In this document: one piece after another, positions 47,791 through 56,431 of the stretch
Position numbering within the stretch: the stretch's first letter is position 1
How the letters are laid out: each line of letters begins with the position of its first letter
From: Vibrio sinaloensis
GTDB lineage: Bacteria; Pseudomonadota; Gammaproteobacteria; Enterobacterales; Vibrionaceae
Direction of reading: 5' to 3'
DNA length: 64,000 nucleotides
Assembly: GCF_000808535.1 (NCBI RefSeq)
Contig: NZ_JWLV01000008.1
Location: 1-64,000, forward strand
Made by a program: the position numbers and the translations under genes
The notes under the pieces: model-generated
What the model was told of the DNA's origin: nothing
What the model saw: the letters and a program-made list of their open reading frames with translations, nothing else
Database searches by the model: none

Positions 47791-47895
47791 AATTAACCTT
47801 CTTGTCATGTCCTTTGGCAGTGGCACCAAGCGGCAATCCGCTGCCCATGTTCGTCAAAAAACTATCCTGTACCGAATATCATGCAATTTGCGTAC

Positions 47896-50800
47896 CTAAC
47901 ACGCGTCAATCGCATTCTTAACTCGCTTGTCAGACACTGGATATGGCGTACCCAATTGTTGAGCAAAGAAGCTCACCCGAAGCTCTTCGATCATCCAGCG
48001 GATCTCTTTCACGTTCTCCGGAACCACCATGCCTTTCGGAATTTTGTTGAGCAGCTCTTTGTAGTCGCTCGTCACTGATTCCACTTTCAGCATGTGCAAA
48101 CGGTCTTTGTTTGGATCGATTGGCAGCTTCTCCATACGACGCTCAATCGCGCGCATATAGCGCAGAATGTCCGGAAGACGCTTCCAACCGCATTCTGTCG
48201 CGAAACCTTTGAAGATCAATCCTTCGATTTGTGCTTTGATGTCCGACAATGCGAACGCCATGGTGAAATCGATCTTACCTTTCAACTTCTTATTGATATT
48301 GAAAGCCGTCGTCAGGATGGTTTCCACTTGCTGGGCAATTTCCACCACCGTATCACCAAGCTCAGCTCGAACGTGTTCTTTCAAGGCGTCAAACTTCTCT
48401 GGCTCCCAAACCAAGCCGCCCTGCTCTTCAATCAGCTTATCGACACCACACGCGATACAGTCATCAATCAAATCAAGTACTTTGCCATAAGGATTAAAGT
48501 ATAGACCCAACTTCGATTTATTCGGCAAGTTGGAGTGCAGGTATTTGATTGGCGAAGGCACATTGAGCAAAATCAGACGACGCTGACCCGCTTGCATTGC
48601 CGTGACCTGCTCATATTCAGTCTCGTACAGCTTGATTTCAACGCTGTCTTTGGCATCGACAATCGCTGGGTACGCTTTAACGTCGTAACCACCGCGTTTT
48701 TGTTGGTATACCTTCGGCAGTTCGCCAAAGCTCCACGTATGCAAACCTTGTTGCTCGATGTCGTCATCCGCGACTTTTGAAAGGGTTTCTTGAACTTTAT
48801 CTTTCAGGCTCTCTTTCAGTTCGTGAAGATCTTTGTTTTCCTTCAGCTTGCGATTTCTATGGTCAACCGCGCGGAAAGTCACCTTCAAGTGTTCCGGAAT
48901 TTGATCCATATTCCAATCTTCGCGCAGAACCTCTACGCCCGTCATTCGGCGCAGCTCTTTCTCCAACGAGTCAAGCAGTGGCGCTTCCATTGGTGTTGCA
49001 CGAGCTAAGAACGCATCGGCGTAGTTTGGCGCAGGAACAAAGTTCTTACGTACTGTCTTCGGCAGCGATTTGATCAAGCTCACCACAAGTTCATGACGCA
49101 GACCTGGGATCTGCCAGTCAAAGCCCGCAGACTCAACTTGGTTCAGAATAGGCAGTGGCAAGTGTACCGTGACACCGTCACTATCTTCACCTGGTTCAAA
49201 TTGATAGCTCAGCTTCAGTTTCAGATTGTTTTGATACCAGAAGTTCGGGTAATCCAAATCGGTAACATGGCTTGCATCGCCCTTGAACAGCATCTCTTTT
49301 TCGAAGTTCAGCAGTTCTTTGTTCTCTTTCGAGGCCTTCTTCCACCACGTATCGAAGTGTTTGCCAGAAACCACTTCCGTACCAACGCGTTGGTCGTAGA
49401 AATCGAATAGCTCATCGTCATCGACCAAAATGTCGCGGCGACGAGATTTGTGTTCGAGCTCTTCCACTTCTTGAAGAAGCTTACGGTTTTGCTTGAAGAA
49501 CGCGTGTTTGGTTTCCCACTCACCTTCCACCAGCGCACTACGAATGAAGATTTCACGACTGATAGTCGAATCAATATTGCCGTAGTTCACCAAACGCTTC
49601 GGTACGATGGGCACGCCGTAAAGCATCACTTTTTCGTAAGCCATGACCGCGGCGCGTTTCTTCGACCAATGCGGTTCGCTGTAACTGCGCTTAATTAGGT
49701 GCTTCGCTAGCGGCTCAATCCATTCTGGTTGAATCTTAGCGATGATGCGCCCCCAAAGTTTTGAGGTTTCCACCAACTCAGCAGACATGATCCACTTGGG
49801 TTGTTTCTTGAATAGACCCGATGCAGGGAAGATATGGAAACGAGCGTTGCGCGCGCCCTGGTAGTCATTCTTCTCTTGGTCTTTCATACCAATTTGAGAA
49901 AGCAGGCCAACAAGGATTGCAGAATGCACACCTTGATAACTTGCTGGCTCATCATTGAGCTTGAAGTCCATTTCACGCATAGACTGGTGAAGTTGGAAGT
50001 AGACGTCTTGCCATTCACGCACACGCAAGTAGTTCAAGTAATCTTGTTTGCATTGCTTGCGGAACTGGTTCCCAGACAATTTCTTTTGCTGCTTCTGGAT
50101 ATAATCCCACAGGTTCACAAACGTCAGGAAGTCTGACTCTTCATGGAAGAAACGCTTGTGTTTATCATCCGAAGATTGCTGTTTGTCTGAAGGACGCTCT
50201 CGCGGATCTTGGATTGAGAGTGCAGAGGCGATGATCATCAGCTCTTTAGTCGCACCATATTTTGGCGACTCAAGAACCATACGAGCTAGACGTGGGTCGA
50301 TTGGAAGGCGTGCAAGCTGACGACCAATGCTAGTTAGACGTTTTTTCGGGTCTTTAGCATCAGCATTGATTGCACCTAACTCTTCTAGAAGACGCACACC
50401 GTCTTGGATGTTACGTTTATCAGGTGCTTCCACAAACGGGAAAGCTTGAATGTCGCCCAAACCAAGCGCCGTCATCTGCAAGATAACCGATGCTAGGTTA
50501 GTACGCAGGATCTCAGGATCGGTAAACTCAGGACGTGAATTGAAATCTTCCTCTGAGTAAAGACGGATACAGATACCCTCTTCCACACGACCACAACGAC
50601 CTTTACGCTGGTTGGCACTCGCCTGAGAAACTGGCTCGATTGGAAGACGCTGAACCTTAGTACGGTAACTGTATCGGCTGATACGCGCCGTACCCGGATC
50701 GATAACGTACTTGATGCCCGGAACCGTCAACGAGGTTTCTGCTACGTTGGTAGCCAGTACAATGCGGCGACCAGCATGAGGTTGGAAAATCTTGTTCTGC

Positions 50801-51840
50801 TCACCCGCCGACAAACGCGCGTAAAGCGGCACAATTTCCGTGCTCTTAAGGTTGCGTTTAGACAATGCATCCGCGGTATCACGAATTTCACGCTCGCCGT
50901 TCATGAAGATAAGGATGTCACCTAAGCCTTCATCGCACAGTTCGTCTACCGCTTCGAAAATACCTTCAAGTTGGTCACGATCGTTATCATCATCACCGCT
51001 CAGTGGGCGGTAACGCGTTTCTACTGGGTAAGTTCGACCTGACACTTCAATAATGGGTGCGTTGTTGAAGTGTTTTGAAAAACGCTCTGGGTCGATGGTT
51101 GCCGAGGTAATGATCACTTTCAGATCAGGACGACGTGGCAGCAACTCTTTCAAGTAACCCAAGATGAAATCGATGTTCAGACTGCGCTCGTGCGCTTCAT
51201 CGATAATGATGGTGTCGTATTGATTCAAGAAGCGGTCATGCTGAATTTCAGCCAGCAAGATACCGTCTGTCATCAATTTGATTTGGGTGTTTTCAGAGAT
51301 CTGGTCGTTGAATCGAACCTTGTAACCAACAAACTCACCAAGCTTGGTTTCCATCTCTTCGGCAATTCGATTGGCAACCGAACGCGCCGCAAGACGACGA
51401 GGTTGAGTATGACCAATCAGACCGAATTTACCGCGACCAAGTTCAGCACAGATTTTTGGTAGCTGAGTGGTTTTACCTGAGCCGGTTTCACCCGCAACGA
51501 TGACCACTTGGTTTTCTTCGATCGCTTTCGCAATGTCGTCGCGTTTTTGGCTGACTGGCAGGATTTCAGGGTATTCGATTGTTGGATGAGCATTGCTGCG
51601 CTGCTCAGCTTCCATCATGGACTTAGCAATATCGAGCGCGATTTCGTCAAACACGGCGTTGCGTGACGCTTCTTTTTTAATTTTGCTTGCGCCAGAAATG
51701 CGTTTGCTCAAGCGAAAGCGATCACGCAACATACACTCACCGAGTGCTTTGCGTAAGGACGCTGCGCTGTTCACCTGAGCTTGAGGCGCTTGAGAGTTCT
51801 GTTCGCTGTCGACAGATTTTTTAGGCTGTGACGAAGTCAA
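47896..51840 (-). CDS. hrpA: ATP-dependent RNA helicase HrpA
   Basis: DEAH-box RNA helicase that in E. coli rescues stalled ribosomes by pulling mRNA. 1314 residues, the same architecture as E. coli HrpA (about 1300): motif I GETGSGKTT (about 112-120), motif Ia QPRRLAARSV, motif II DEAH (IIIDEAHERSLN), motif III SAT, motif VI QRKGRCGR, then HA2, OB and a long C-terminal DUF3418 region. Starts at TTG 51840 with AGGA seven nt upstream. It stands between two outer membrane protein genes. Confidence 0.96.
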   Translation of the reverse strand: MTSSQPKKSVDSEQNSQAPQAQVNSAASLRKALGECMLRDRFRLSKRISGASKIKKEASRNAVFDEIALDIAKSMMEAEQRSNAHPTIEYPEILPVSQKRDDIAKAIEENQVVIVAGETGSGKTTQLPKICAELGRGKFGLIGHTQPRRLAARSVANRIAEEMETKLGEFVGYKVRFNDQISENTQIKLMTDGILLAEIQHDRFLNQYDTIIIDEAHERSLNIDFILGYLKELLPRRPDLKVIITSATIDPERFSKHFNNAPIIEVSGRTYPVETRYRPLSGDDDNDRDQLEGIFEAVDELCDEGLGDILIFMNGEREIRDTADALSKRNLKSTEIVPLYARLSAGEQNKIFQPHAGRRIVLATNVAETSLTVPGIKYVIDPGTARISRYSYRTKVQRLPIEPVSQASANQRKGRCGRVEEGICIRLYSEEDFNSRPEFTDPEILRTNLASVILQMTALGLGDIQAFPFVEAPDKRNIQDGVRLLEELGAINADAKDPKKRLTSIGRQLARLPIDPRLARMVLESPKYGATKELMIIASALSIQDPRERPSDKQQSSDDKHKRFFHEESDFLTFVNLWDYIQKQQKKLSGNQFRKQCKQDYLNYLRVREWQDVYFQLHQSMREMDFKLNDEPASYQGVHSAILVGLLSQIGMKDQEKNDYQGARNARFHIFPASGLFKKQPKWIMSAELVETSKLWGRIIAKIQPEWIEPLAKHLIKRSYSEPHWSKKRAAVMAYEKVMLYGVPIVPKRLVNYGNIDSTISREIFIRSALVEGEWETKHAFFKQNRKLLQEVEELEHKSRRRDILVDDDELFDFYDQRVGTEVVSGKHFDTWWKKASKENKELLNFEKEMLFKGDASHVTDLDYPNFWYQNNLKLKLSYQFEPGEDSDGVTVHLPLPILNQVESAGFDWQIPGLRHELVVSLIKSLPKTVRKNFVPAPNYADAFLARATPMEAPLLDSLEKELRRMTGVEVLREDWNMDQIPEHLKVTFRAVDHRNRKLKENKDLHELKESLKDKVQETLSKVADDDIEQQGLHTWSFGELPKVYQQKRGGYDVKAYPAIVDAKDSVEIKLYETEYEQVTAMQAGQRRLILLNVPSPIKYLHSNLPNKSKLGLYFNPYGKVLDLIDDCIACGVDKLIEEQGGLVWEPEKFDALKEHVRAELGDTVVEIAQQVETILTTAFNINKKLKGKIDFTMAFALSDIKAQIEGLIFKGFATECGWKRLPDILRYMRAIERRMEKLPIDPNKDRLHMLKVESVTSDYKELLNKIPKGMVVPENVKEIRWMIEELRVSFFAQQLGTPYPVSDKRVKNAIDAC

Positions 51841-51912
51841 AGCGTTTCCTATTCATTTCATTACATAAAACTGCGCGGATTGTATCACAAGCTGTTTATA
51901 CGATAGAAAAAA

Positions 51913-51941
51913 AACGCCCACGACATTTTAGCGTGGGCGTT
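51913..51941 (-). terminator. Terminator after the large outer membrane protein gene
   Basis: AACGCCCACG and CGTGGGCGTT (10-bp stem, 9-nt loop), with a run of eight T on the minus strand. Confidence 0.93.
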
Positions 51942-51960
51942 AACTTAAACTTGAACCTGA

Positions 51961-53289
51961 TTAGAAGTCGAACTGGAGGTAAACCGTGTTGTAGTTACTG
52001 CCACCTTTGATTCGACCAAACTGGGAGGCCTTTTCAAAGATTGCGCTACGATGGTGAAGTGAATAACCAAACCACATGTTGTTAAGCTCTGGGGCATTGA
52101 ACAAGTCACCGACATTGACATCAAAGGAGAAATCCAAGTAGTTGAGTAAATGGCTTGCGGTATAGCCCTTTCTATCCATCTCGTCTTGTTCGATGTAAGT
52201 AACGTTATCAATGTAAGACAAACCTTCCGCTACTCCAAATCGCCACTGCGTCGGCCAATTGAAGGTGTAGTACGCTTTAATCGCGGCCACATATTCGGTA
52301 CTTGCGCCTTGCACCTCTGAAGACCAGTGGTGCACGAGTCCGGGTGTCAAATAGATATCAATAGGAAATCCGAACAGTTCATCGGTTAAAGGGTGGCCAT
52401 AAAAGACCGACGTGAGTTGGTTGTTGTACTCGTCTTTCTCACTTTCAAAGCCAAAAATCTCACCGATATTTGATGGTGTCGCCCAGCCGTGAGCAACACG
52501 CCAATAGCGTTTATTGCTCAGCTCTGATTTTGGAGCTTTAGTCTTGTCGTTAAAGAATCCAAAACCAACGAACAGCTCTCCTTGGTAGCGGTCTTCCACC
52601 AGCGGCGCATTGTAGGCGTTGTCATCCAATCGAGTGATACTTGTTGAACCGAGCAAGTATAGGTTCGACACTACGTGGTAACGAGCTTCAACCCCAACGT
52701 TGATGTCTGCTCCAGCGCCAATACGATCATTGGTGTACTCCGAAAAACCGTAGTAAACACTGTTAAATTCGGCTTCTTTGTAACGCAATGTCACACTCGG
52801 TTTAACTTCCCAATCGCCTGATTCAAACTCACCGGACATGCGAAGGTTACCATGTACACGATACTCATCGTCTGTCATCACTTCGGTGTCAAAATGCCAG
52901 TTGTCATCCACTTTGTAGCGTAATTGCAAACCAAAGTCCGCAGAATCACCTTCGTTGGCGTTTTGGAAGTACTTTGGAATATCGACAAATCGCAAACGAG
53001 TGAGCGCGTTCACTTGCCATTGCTCGTCGTCGGTTTCATAAAGGTGCACACCACCTTCTAAGCCATCAATAAAAACGTACTCATTGTTGAAATACATCAT
53101 AGGTACAAAGGTACTGACGGATTGATCACTTCTGTCGGTATCAAACGGCACTGAGGCGATTCGATACATCGCAGCGATGCCCCAATCTTGTTCACCGATA
53201 GCAGGCGTCTCTGTTGCGAAGAGCGAAGTCGAAAGAAAAGCGGCACCAATCCCCGCTGCTGTGCGGCAAATTTTCCACTGATTTGTCAT
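51961..53289 (-). CDS. Outer membrane beta-barrel protein (MipA/OmpV-like family)
   Basis: 442 residues with a signal peptide (about 1-25, ending in SLFA-TET) and many amphipathic beta strands, ending NYNTVYLQFDF with a C-terminal Phe typical of outer membrane barrels. The C-terminal part contains WFGYSLHHRSAIFEKASQ, a conserved His-His-Arg-Ser segment seen in MipA/OmpV-like and some lipid A deacylase-like barrels, so enzymatic function is possible but unproven. An inverted repeat lies 15 bp before its start. It has a single-gene transcription unit. Confidence 0.7.
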   Translation of the reverse strand: MTNQWKICRTAAGIGAAFLSTSLFATETPAIGEQDWGIAAMYRIASVPFDTDRSDQSVSTFVPMMYFNNEYVFIDGLEGGVHLYETDDEQWQVNALTRLRFVDIPKYFQNANEGDSADFGLQLRYKVDDNWHFDTEVMTDDEYRVHGNLRMSGEFESGDWEVKPSVTLRYKEAEFNSVYYGFSEYTNDRIGAGADINVGVEARYHVVSNLYLLGSTSITRLDDNAYNAPLVEDRYQGELFVGFGFFNDKTKAPKSELSNKRYWRVAHGWATPSNIGEIFGFESEKDEYNNQLTSVFYGHPLTDELFGFPIDIYLTPGLVHHWSSEVQGASTEYVAAIKAYYTFNWPTQWRFGVAEGLSYIDNVTYIEQDEMDRKGYTASHLLNYLDFSFDVNVGDLFNAPELNNMWFGYSLHHRSAIFEKASQFGRIKGGSNYNTVYLQFDF

Positions 53290-53303
53290 TTTTATGTCCT
53301 AAA

Positions 53304-53328
53304 GACTCAATAATTGACCTATTGAGTC
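53304..53328. promoter_or_regulatory. Inverted repeat upstream of the OmpV-like gene
   Basis: GACTCAATA and TATTGAGTC, perfect 9-bp arms with 7-bp spacing, 15 bp before the OmpV-like start. It is a candidate operator or 5' UTR hairpin. Confidence 0.4.
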
Positions 53329-53368
53329 ACTTAATGCTTATGATTATTAGCGATTCGTCGTTAAAATA

Positions 53369-53382
53369 AGAACATATGTTCT
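53369..53382. promoter_or_regulatory. Perfect 14-bp palindrome before the small acidic protein gene
   Basis: AGAACATATGTTCT, 16 bp before the GTG start at 53399. It is a candidate repressor site. It resembles the LexA box of Gram-positive bacteria, but Vibrio LexA uses CTGT-N8-ACAG, so that reading is not adopted. Confidence 0.4.
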
Positions 53383-53398
53383 CCTAAATCAAAAAATT

Positions 53399-53764
53399 GT
53401 GAAAGCATCAAAGTTAAAGAAATTGCTAGAATCTCTTCCTGAAGGCCAAGACCCCGACATCGTGTGCGGAGAAATTTGGCTGCCTGAGCGATTAGTCCGT
53501 ACCCAGTTAGATGGTGACTTACTGTTTATGGAGTTCGACAACGCACCAGAAGAATCGCAAGGCGAAGAAGAAGGACGTGGTTTCGTAGAACATGAAATAG
53601 ACATGATTCGCCACCGCTTCGAACAAATCCTCGACGAGAGCTCAGACACCAAAACAAAAGCTGACGCTATGCTTGCGCTATTTCTAATGGGTCATGAGCT
53701 TTCAAGCTCTGAAGTCATTGAAATACTTGAAGACCCAGACATTCCTAACGACCCAAATGATTGA
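53399..53764 (+). CDS. Small acidic protein, unknown function
   Basis: 121 residues, very acidic, no signal peptide or TM segment, with a helical C-terminal half (LDESSDTKTKADAMLALFLMGHELSSSEVIEIL). Start is GTG without a recognisable Shine-Dalgarno sequence. It is followed after only 3 nt by the phosphatase gene on the same strand, so the two are probably co-transcribed. I do not recognise the family. Confidence 0.6.
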   Translation: MKASKLKKLLESLPEGQDPDIVCGEIWLPERLVRTQLDGDLLFMEFDNAPEESQGEEEGRGFVEHEIDMIRHRFEQILDESSDTKTKADAMLALFLMGHELSSSEVIEILEDPDIPNDPND

Positions 53765-53767
53765 TAG

Positions 53768-55672
53768 ATGACTCAAAGTACCCTTCCATTTCTCATCGCT
53801 GGACCCATTCTTAGAAAAGCCACCCACAATCAGTTGGTATTTTGGTTGGTCACTCGCGAGCGTCTCACAGGGCAATTCAAGCTTTACCACAGGTTGGACG
53901 ACAATGACGTTTTCCAGTTCGACCTAGATCAGTGCCAATCGGTGAAAGTTGGCGAGCATGCGTATGTGACTCTTGCTGACTTTCGTCACGACTTCCCAGC
54001 CAATACTGCCCTAAGCTACGACTTTGTCACCCAAGCCGGAGACTTGCAAACGCTGGCGCCTGATCTCTGCTATCCCAGCGAGCAGCGCCCAAGTATTGTC
54101 ATCTCCGACAAAGCCGATTATGTATTGCATGGCTCTTGTCGAAATCCTCATCACTCGAGTGCGGATTCTCTAGTAGCGGCAGATCACAAAGTATCCGAGC
54201 TCGAGATTGGTGAACGACCAGACCTACTTATGATGAGCGGCGATCAAATCTACGCCGACCACGTTGCGGGACCGACCTTAGATGCTATCGATCAAGTCAT
54301 CGACCTCCTTGGTTTGCCAAAAGAAACGTTTTCAGACGCGCCTCTCGCTGACTGCGACGCTCTACGCCAACACCCTGATTACTACTACGGGCGCGATAGG
54401 CTGCTGCCTCACTACGTTGATGATGGACATTGGTTGACCACATTATTCCCTAAGCGACACGCCCCCATCTTTAGTTCAAGGGAGTGCGAAAACCACTTAA
54501 TCACTTTTTCCGAATTTTTTGCCATGTATTTGTTGGTGTGGTCGCCGACGCTATGGCAACACATCAATACCAATCGCCTGCTTGACACTAAGTTCACCCA
54601 CGCAGGCAAAGAACTTGAACCTAGATGGCAACAAGAGTGGCGTAACCACAAACCTATTATTGACGAGTTTGTCGCTGGGCTACCTAAAGTAAGACGCCTT
54701 CTTGCGCACATTCCCACCTATATGATCTTCGACGACCACGATGTCACCGATGATTGGAACTTAACCGTAGGCTGGGAAAAAGCGGCTTACGAGAATCCGT
54801 TCGCCAAGCGAATCATCGGCAATGGTCTGCTTTCTTACTGGCTATGTCAGGGTTGGGGCAACGAGCCAGACAACTTCAACCAAGAGTTTCTGGAGTTAGC
54901 AAATCAGTATTTCGATGAACCCTCTGCTTCGCATCAAGACCAATTCATTCAATACTTGTACAGCTTTGAGAAATGGCATTACACGATTCATACCTCGCCT
55001 AAAGTGGTTGTGTTGGATACGCGGACGCGTCGTTGGCGCTCAGAGTCTCGAATGAACAAGCCTTCCGGCCTGATGGACTGGGAAGCGTTAATTGAGTTTC
55101 AACAAGAGCTGATGCATCAAGACAAGGTGATCATTGTTTCTGCGGCGCCAATGTTCGGTGTCAAGTTCATTGAGGCGCTACAAAAAGGGATGACCATGCT
55201 CGGTCAGCCACTAGTGATCGATGCCGAGAACTGGATGGCGCACCCGGGTAGCGCAAACACCTTGATCAGCATTTTCACACACACCAAGACCCCAACCAAT
55301 TTTGTGATTTTGTCGGGTGATGTGCACTACTCCTTTGCCTATGACATCAAGCTGCGTTTTCGCCGTTGTAGCCCAAACATCTACCAGATCACATGCAGCG
55401 GCTTGAAAAATCTCTTCCCTGAGCCACTGTTAGCAATTTGTGACCATGTCGATAGGTTGCTTTACTCACCCCGCTCTCCGCTCAACTTCCTAACGAAAAG
55501 GAAGCGACTCAAAATCTACAAGCGCGCTCCAAACACGCCGGGCGTACGCAGGTTAGTCAATGCCAGTGCGATTGGTGAACTGAAATTGGACGCAAGCGGA
55601 AAGCCAAAAAGGATCTCTATTTTGCTGAGTAATGGCGAAGAGGTCGACTTTCCAGATATCAAATCTACGTAA
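53768..55672 (+). CDS. PhoD-like metallophosphatase, cytoplasmic
   Basis: 634 residues. Metallophosphoesterase motifs are visible in order: HGSCRNPHHSS, MMSGDQIYADH, FDDHDVTDDWN and LSGDVHYSF, matching the PhoD-like phosphatase family. Unlike secreted alkaline phosphatase D, it lacks a signal or Tat peptide (MTQSTLPFLIAGPIL), so it is cytoplasmic. Residues 1-115 form a separate N-terminal beta domain. It follows the small acidic protein gene by 3 nt and may be translationally coupled. The substrate is unknown. Confidence 0.85.
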   Translation: MTQSTLPFLIAGPILRKATHNQLVFWLVTRERLTGQFKLYHRLDDNDVFQFDLDQCQSVKVGEHAYVTLADFRHDFPANTALSYDFVTQAGDLQTLAPDLCYPSEQRPSIVISDKADYVLHGSCRNPHHSSADSLVAADHKVSELEIGERPDLLMMSGDQIYADHVAGPTLDAIDQVIDLLGLPKETFSDAPLADCDALRQHPDYYYGRDRLLPHYVDDGHWLTTLFPKRHAPIFSSRECENHLITFSEFFAMYLLVWSPTLWQHINTNRLLDTKFTHAGKELEPRWQQEWRNHKPIIDEFVAGLPKVRRLLAHIPTYMIFDDHDVTDDWNLTVGWEKAAYENPFAKRIIGNGLLSYWLCQGWGNEPDNFNQEFLELANQYFDEPSASHQDQFIQYLYSFEKWHYTIHTSPKVVVLDTRTRRWRSESRMNKPSGLMDWEALIEFQQELMHQDKVIIVSAAPMFGVKFIEALQKGMTMLGQPLVIDAENWMAHPGSANTLISIFTHTKTPTNFVILSGDVHYSFAYDIKLRFRRCSPNIYQITCSGLKNLFPEPLLAICDHVDRLLYSPRSPLNFLTKRKRLKIYKRAPNTPGVRRLVNASAIGELKLDASGKPKRISILLSNGEEVDFPDIKST

Positions 55673-55749
55673 GGTTTCTGTCAAGCCACTTGTGATCGCC
55701 TCCGATTATCACTATCTATAACAATAGAGAATAATTTGAGGCCATCAAT

Positions 55750-56202
55750 ATGCTGAACTCCATTACCAAACTGTTTAAACAGCTCCTAGAGGGAAACGAT
55801 CTTAGCAACCATGCTCATAGCGATCCAAATCTCGCCATCGCATGTTTACTGTGTGAAGTGGCTGGTGCAGATCATGAGCTTGACGAGCGGGAAGAAGCGG
55901 CAAAATTAACGCTCTTGTCTCGGCTGTTAGGTCTAGAGGAATCCAACGCTCAAGTGCTGCTTTCTCGCGCTCGAACTCAAAGCAATCAATCAACATCGCT
56001 TTATGACTTTACCTCACAACTCAGAGAGCTAACTCAAGAGACTCGATTTGAGCTGATAAAAGCCATGTGGCAGGTCGCGAATGCCGATGGCGACATTGAT
56101 CCACTTGAAGACTCTGTGATTCGCAAAACGGCCGAACTGCTTTACGTTGACCATAGTGAGTTTATTCGCGCCAAACTATCCGCCACTAAAGACCAGTCCT
56201 AA
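55750..56202 (+). CDS. TerB family protein
   Basis: 150 residues, all-helical. Two acidic metal-binding motifs, VAGADHELDEREE and VANADGDIDPLED, are characteristic of TerB. It stands alone; no terA, terC, terD or terE genes are nearby, so it is not part of a tellurite resistance operon and its role is unknown. It starts 77 nt after the phosphatase stop and is followed by a long perfect hairpin. Confidence 0.8.
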   Translation: MLNSITKLFKQLLEGNDLSNHAHSDPNLAIACLLCEVAGADHELDEREEAAKLTLLSRLLGLEESNAQVLLSRARTQSNQSTSLYDFTSQLRELTQETRFELIKAMWQVANADGDIDPLEDSVIRKTAELLYVDHSEFIRAKLSATKDQS

Positions 56203-56274
56203 TCGCACCTGTTGACTAACTTTAAAATAGCGAAAACGAACAAATAACAACCAAAACGCAGGCAAAGGTGGCAC

Positions 56275-56316
56275 GTTTTCCCCAATTAATCTATAGGTAG
56301 ATTAATTGGGGAAAAC
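56275..56316. promoter_or_regulatory. Perfect 19-bp inverted repeat between terB-like and metalloprotease genes
   Basis: Arms at 56275-56293 and 56298-56316 are exact complements with only a 4-nt loop (TAGG). The outer pairs are GTTTTC/GAAAAC, so T-rich and A-rich ends would allow it to work as a terminator for either strand, but there is no extended T run beyond the stem. It lies 73 nt after the TerB-family stop and 116 nt before the protease start. Confidence 0.6.
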
Positions 56317-56431
56317 TAGAACTGGACTCCATAAATCACTGAGTTCATTTGTAAACCATTGAGCATTCACTGTATCTATACTACTTTCGTCAAATATTTC
56401 ACTCACGTAATAGATGCATTAGAGAATTATA

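Noticed and set aside
48094..48504. 136-codon + strand frame and similar frames inside hrpA
   Set aside because: All lie fully opposite conserved helicase coding sequence and lack family features.
53369..53382. LexA-type SOS box
   Set aside because: The sequence matches the Gram-positive LexA box, not the CTGT-N8-ACAG used by Vibrio, and the downstream genes are not DNA repair genes.
55750..56202. Part of a tellurite resistance (ter) operon
   Set aside because: No other ter genes are adjacent.
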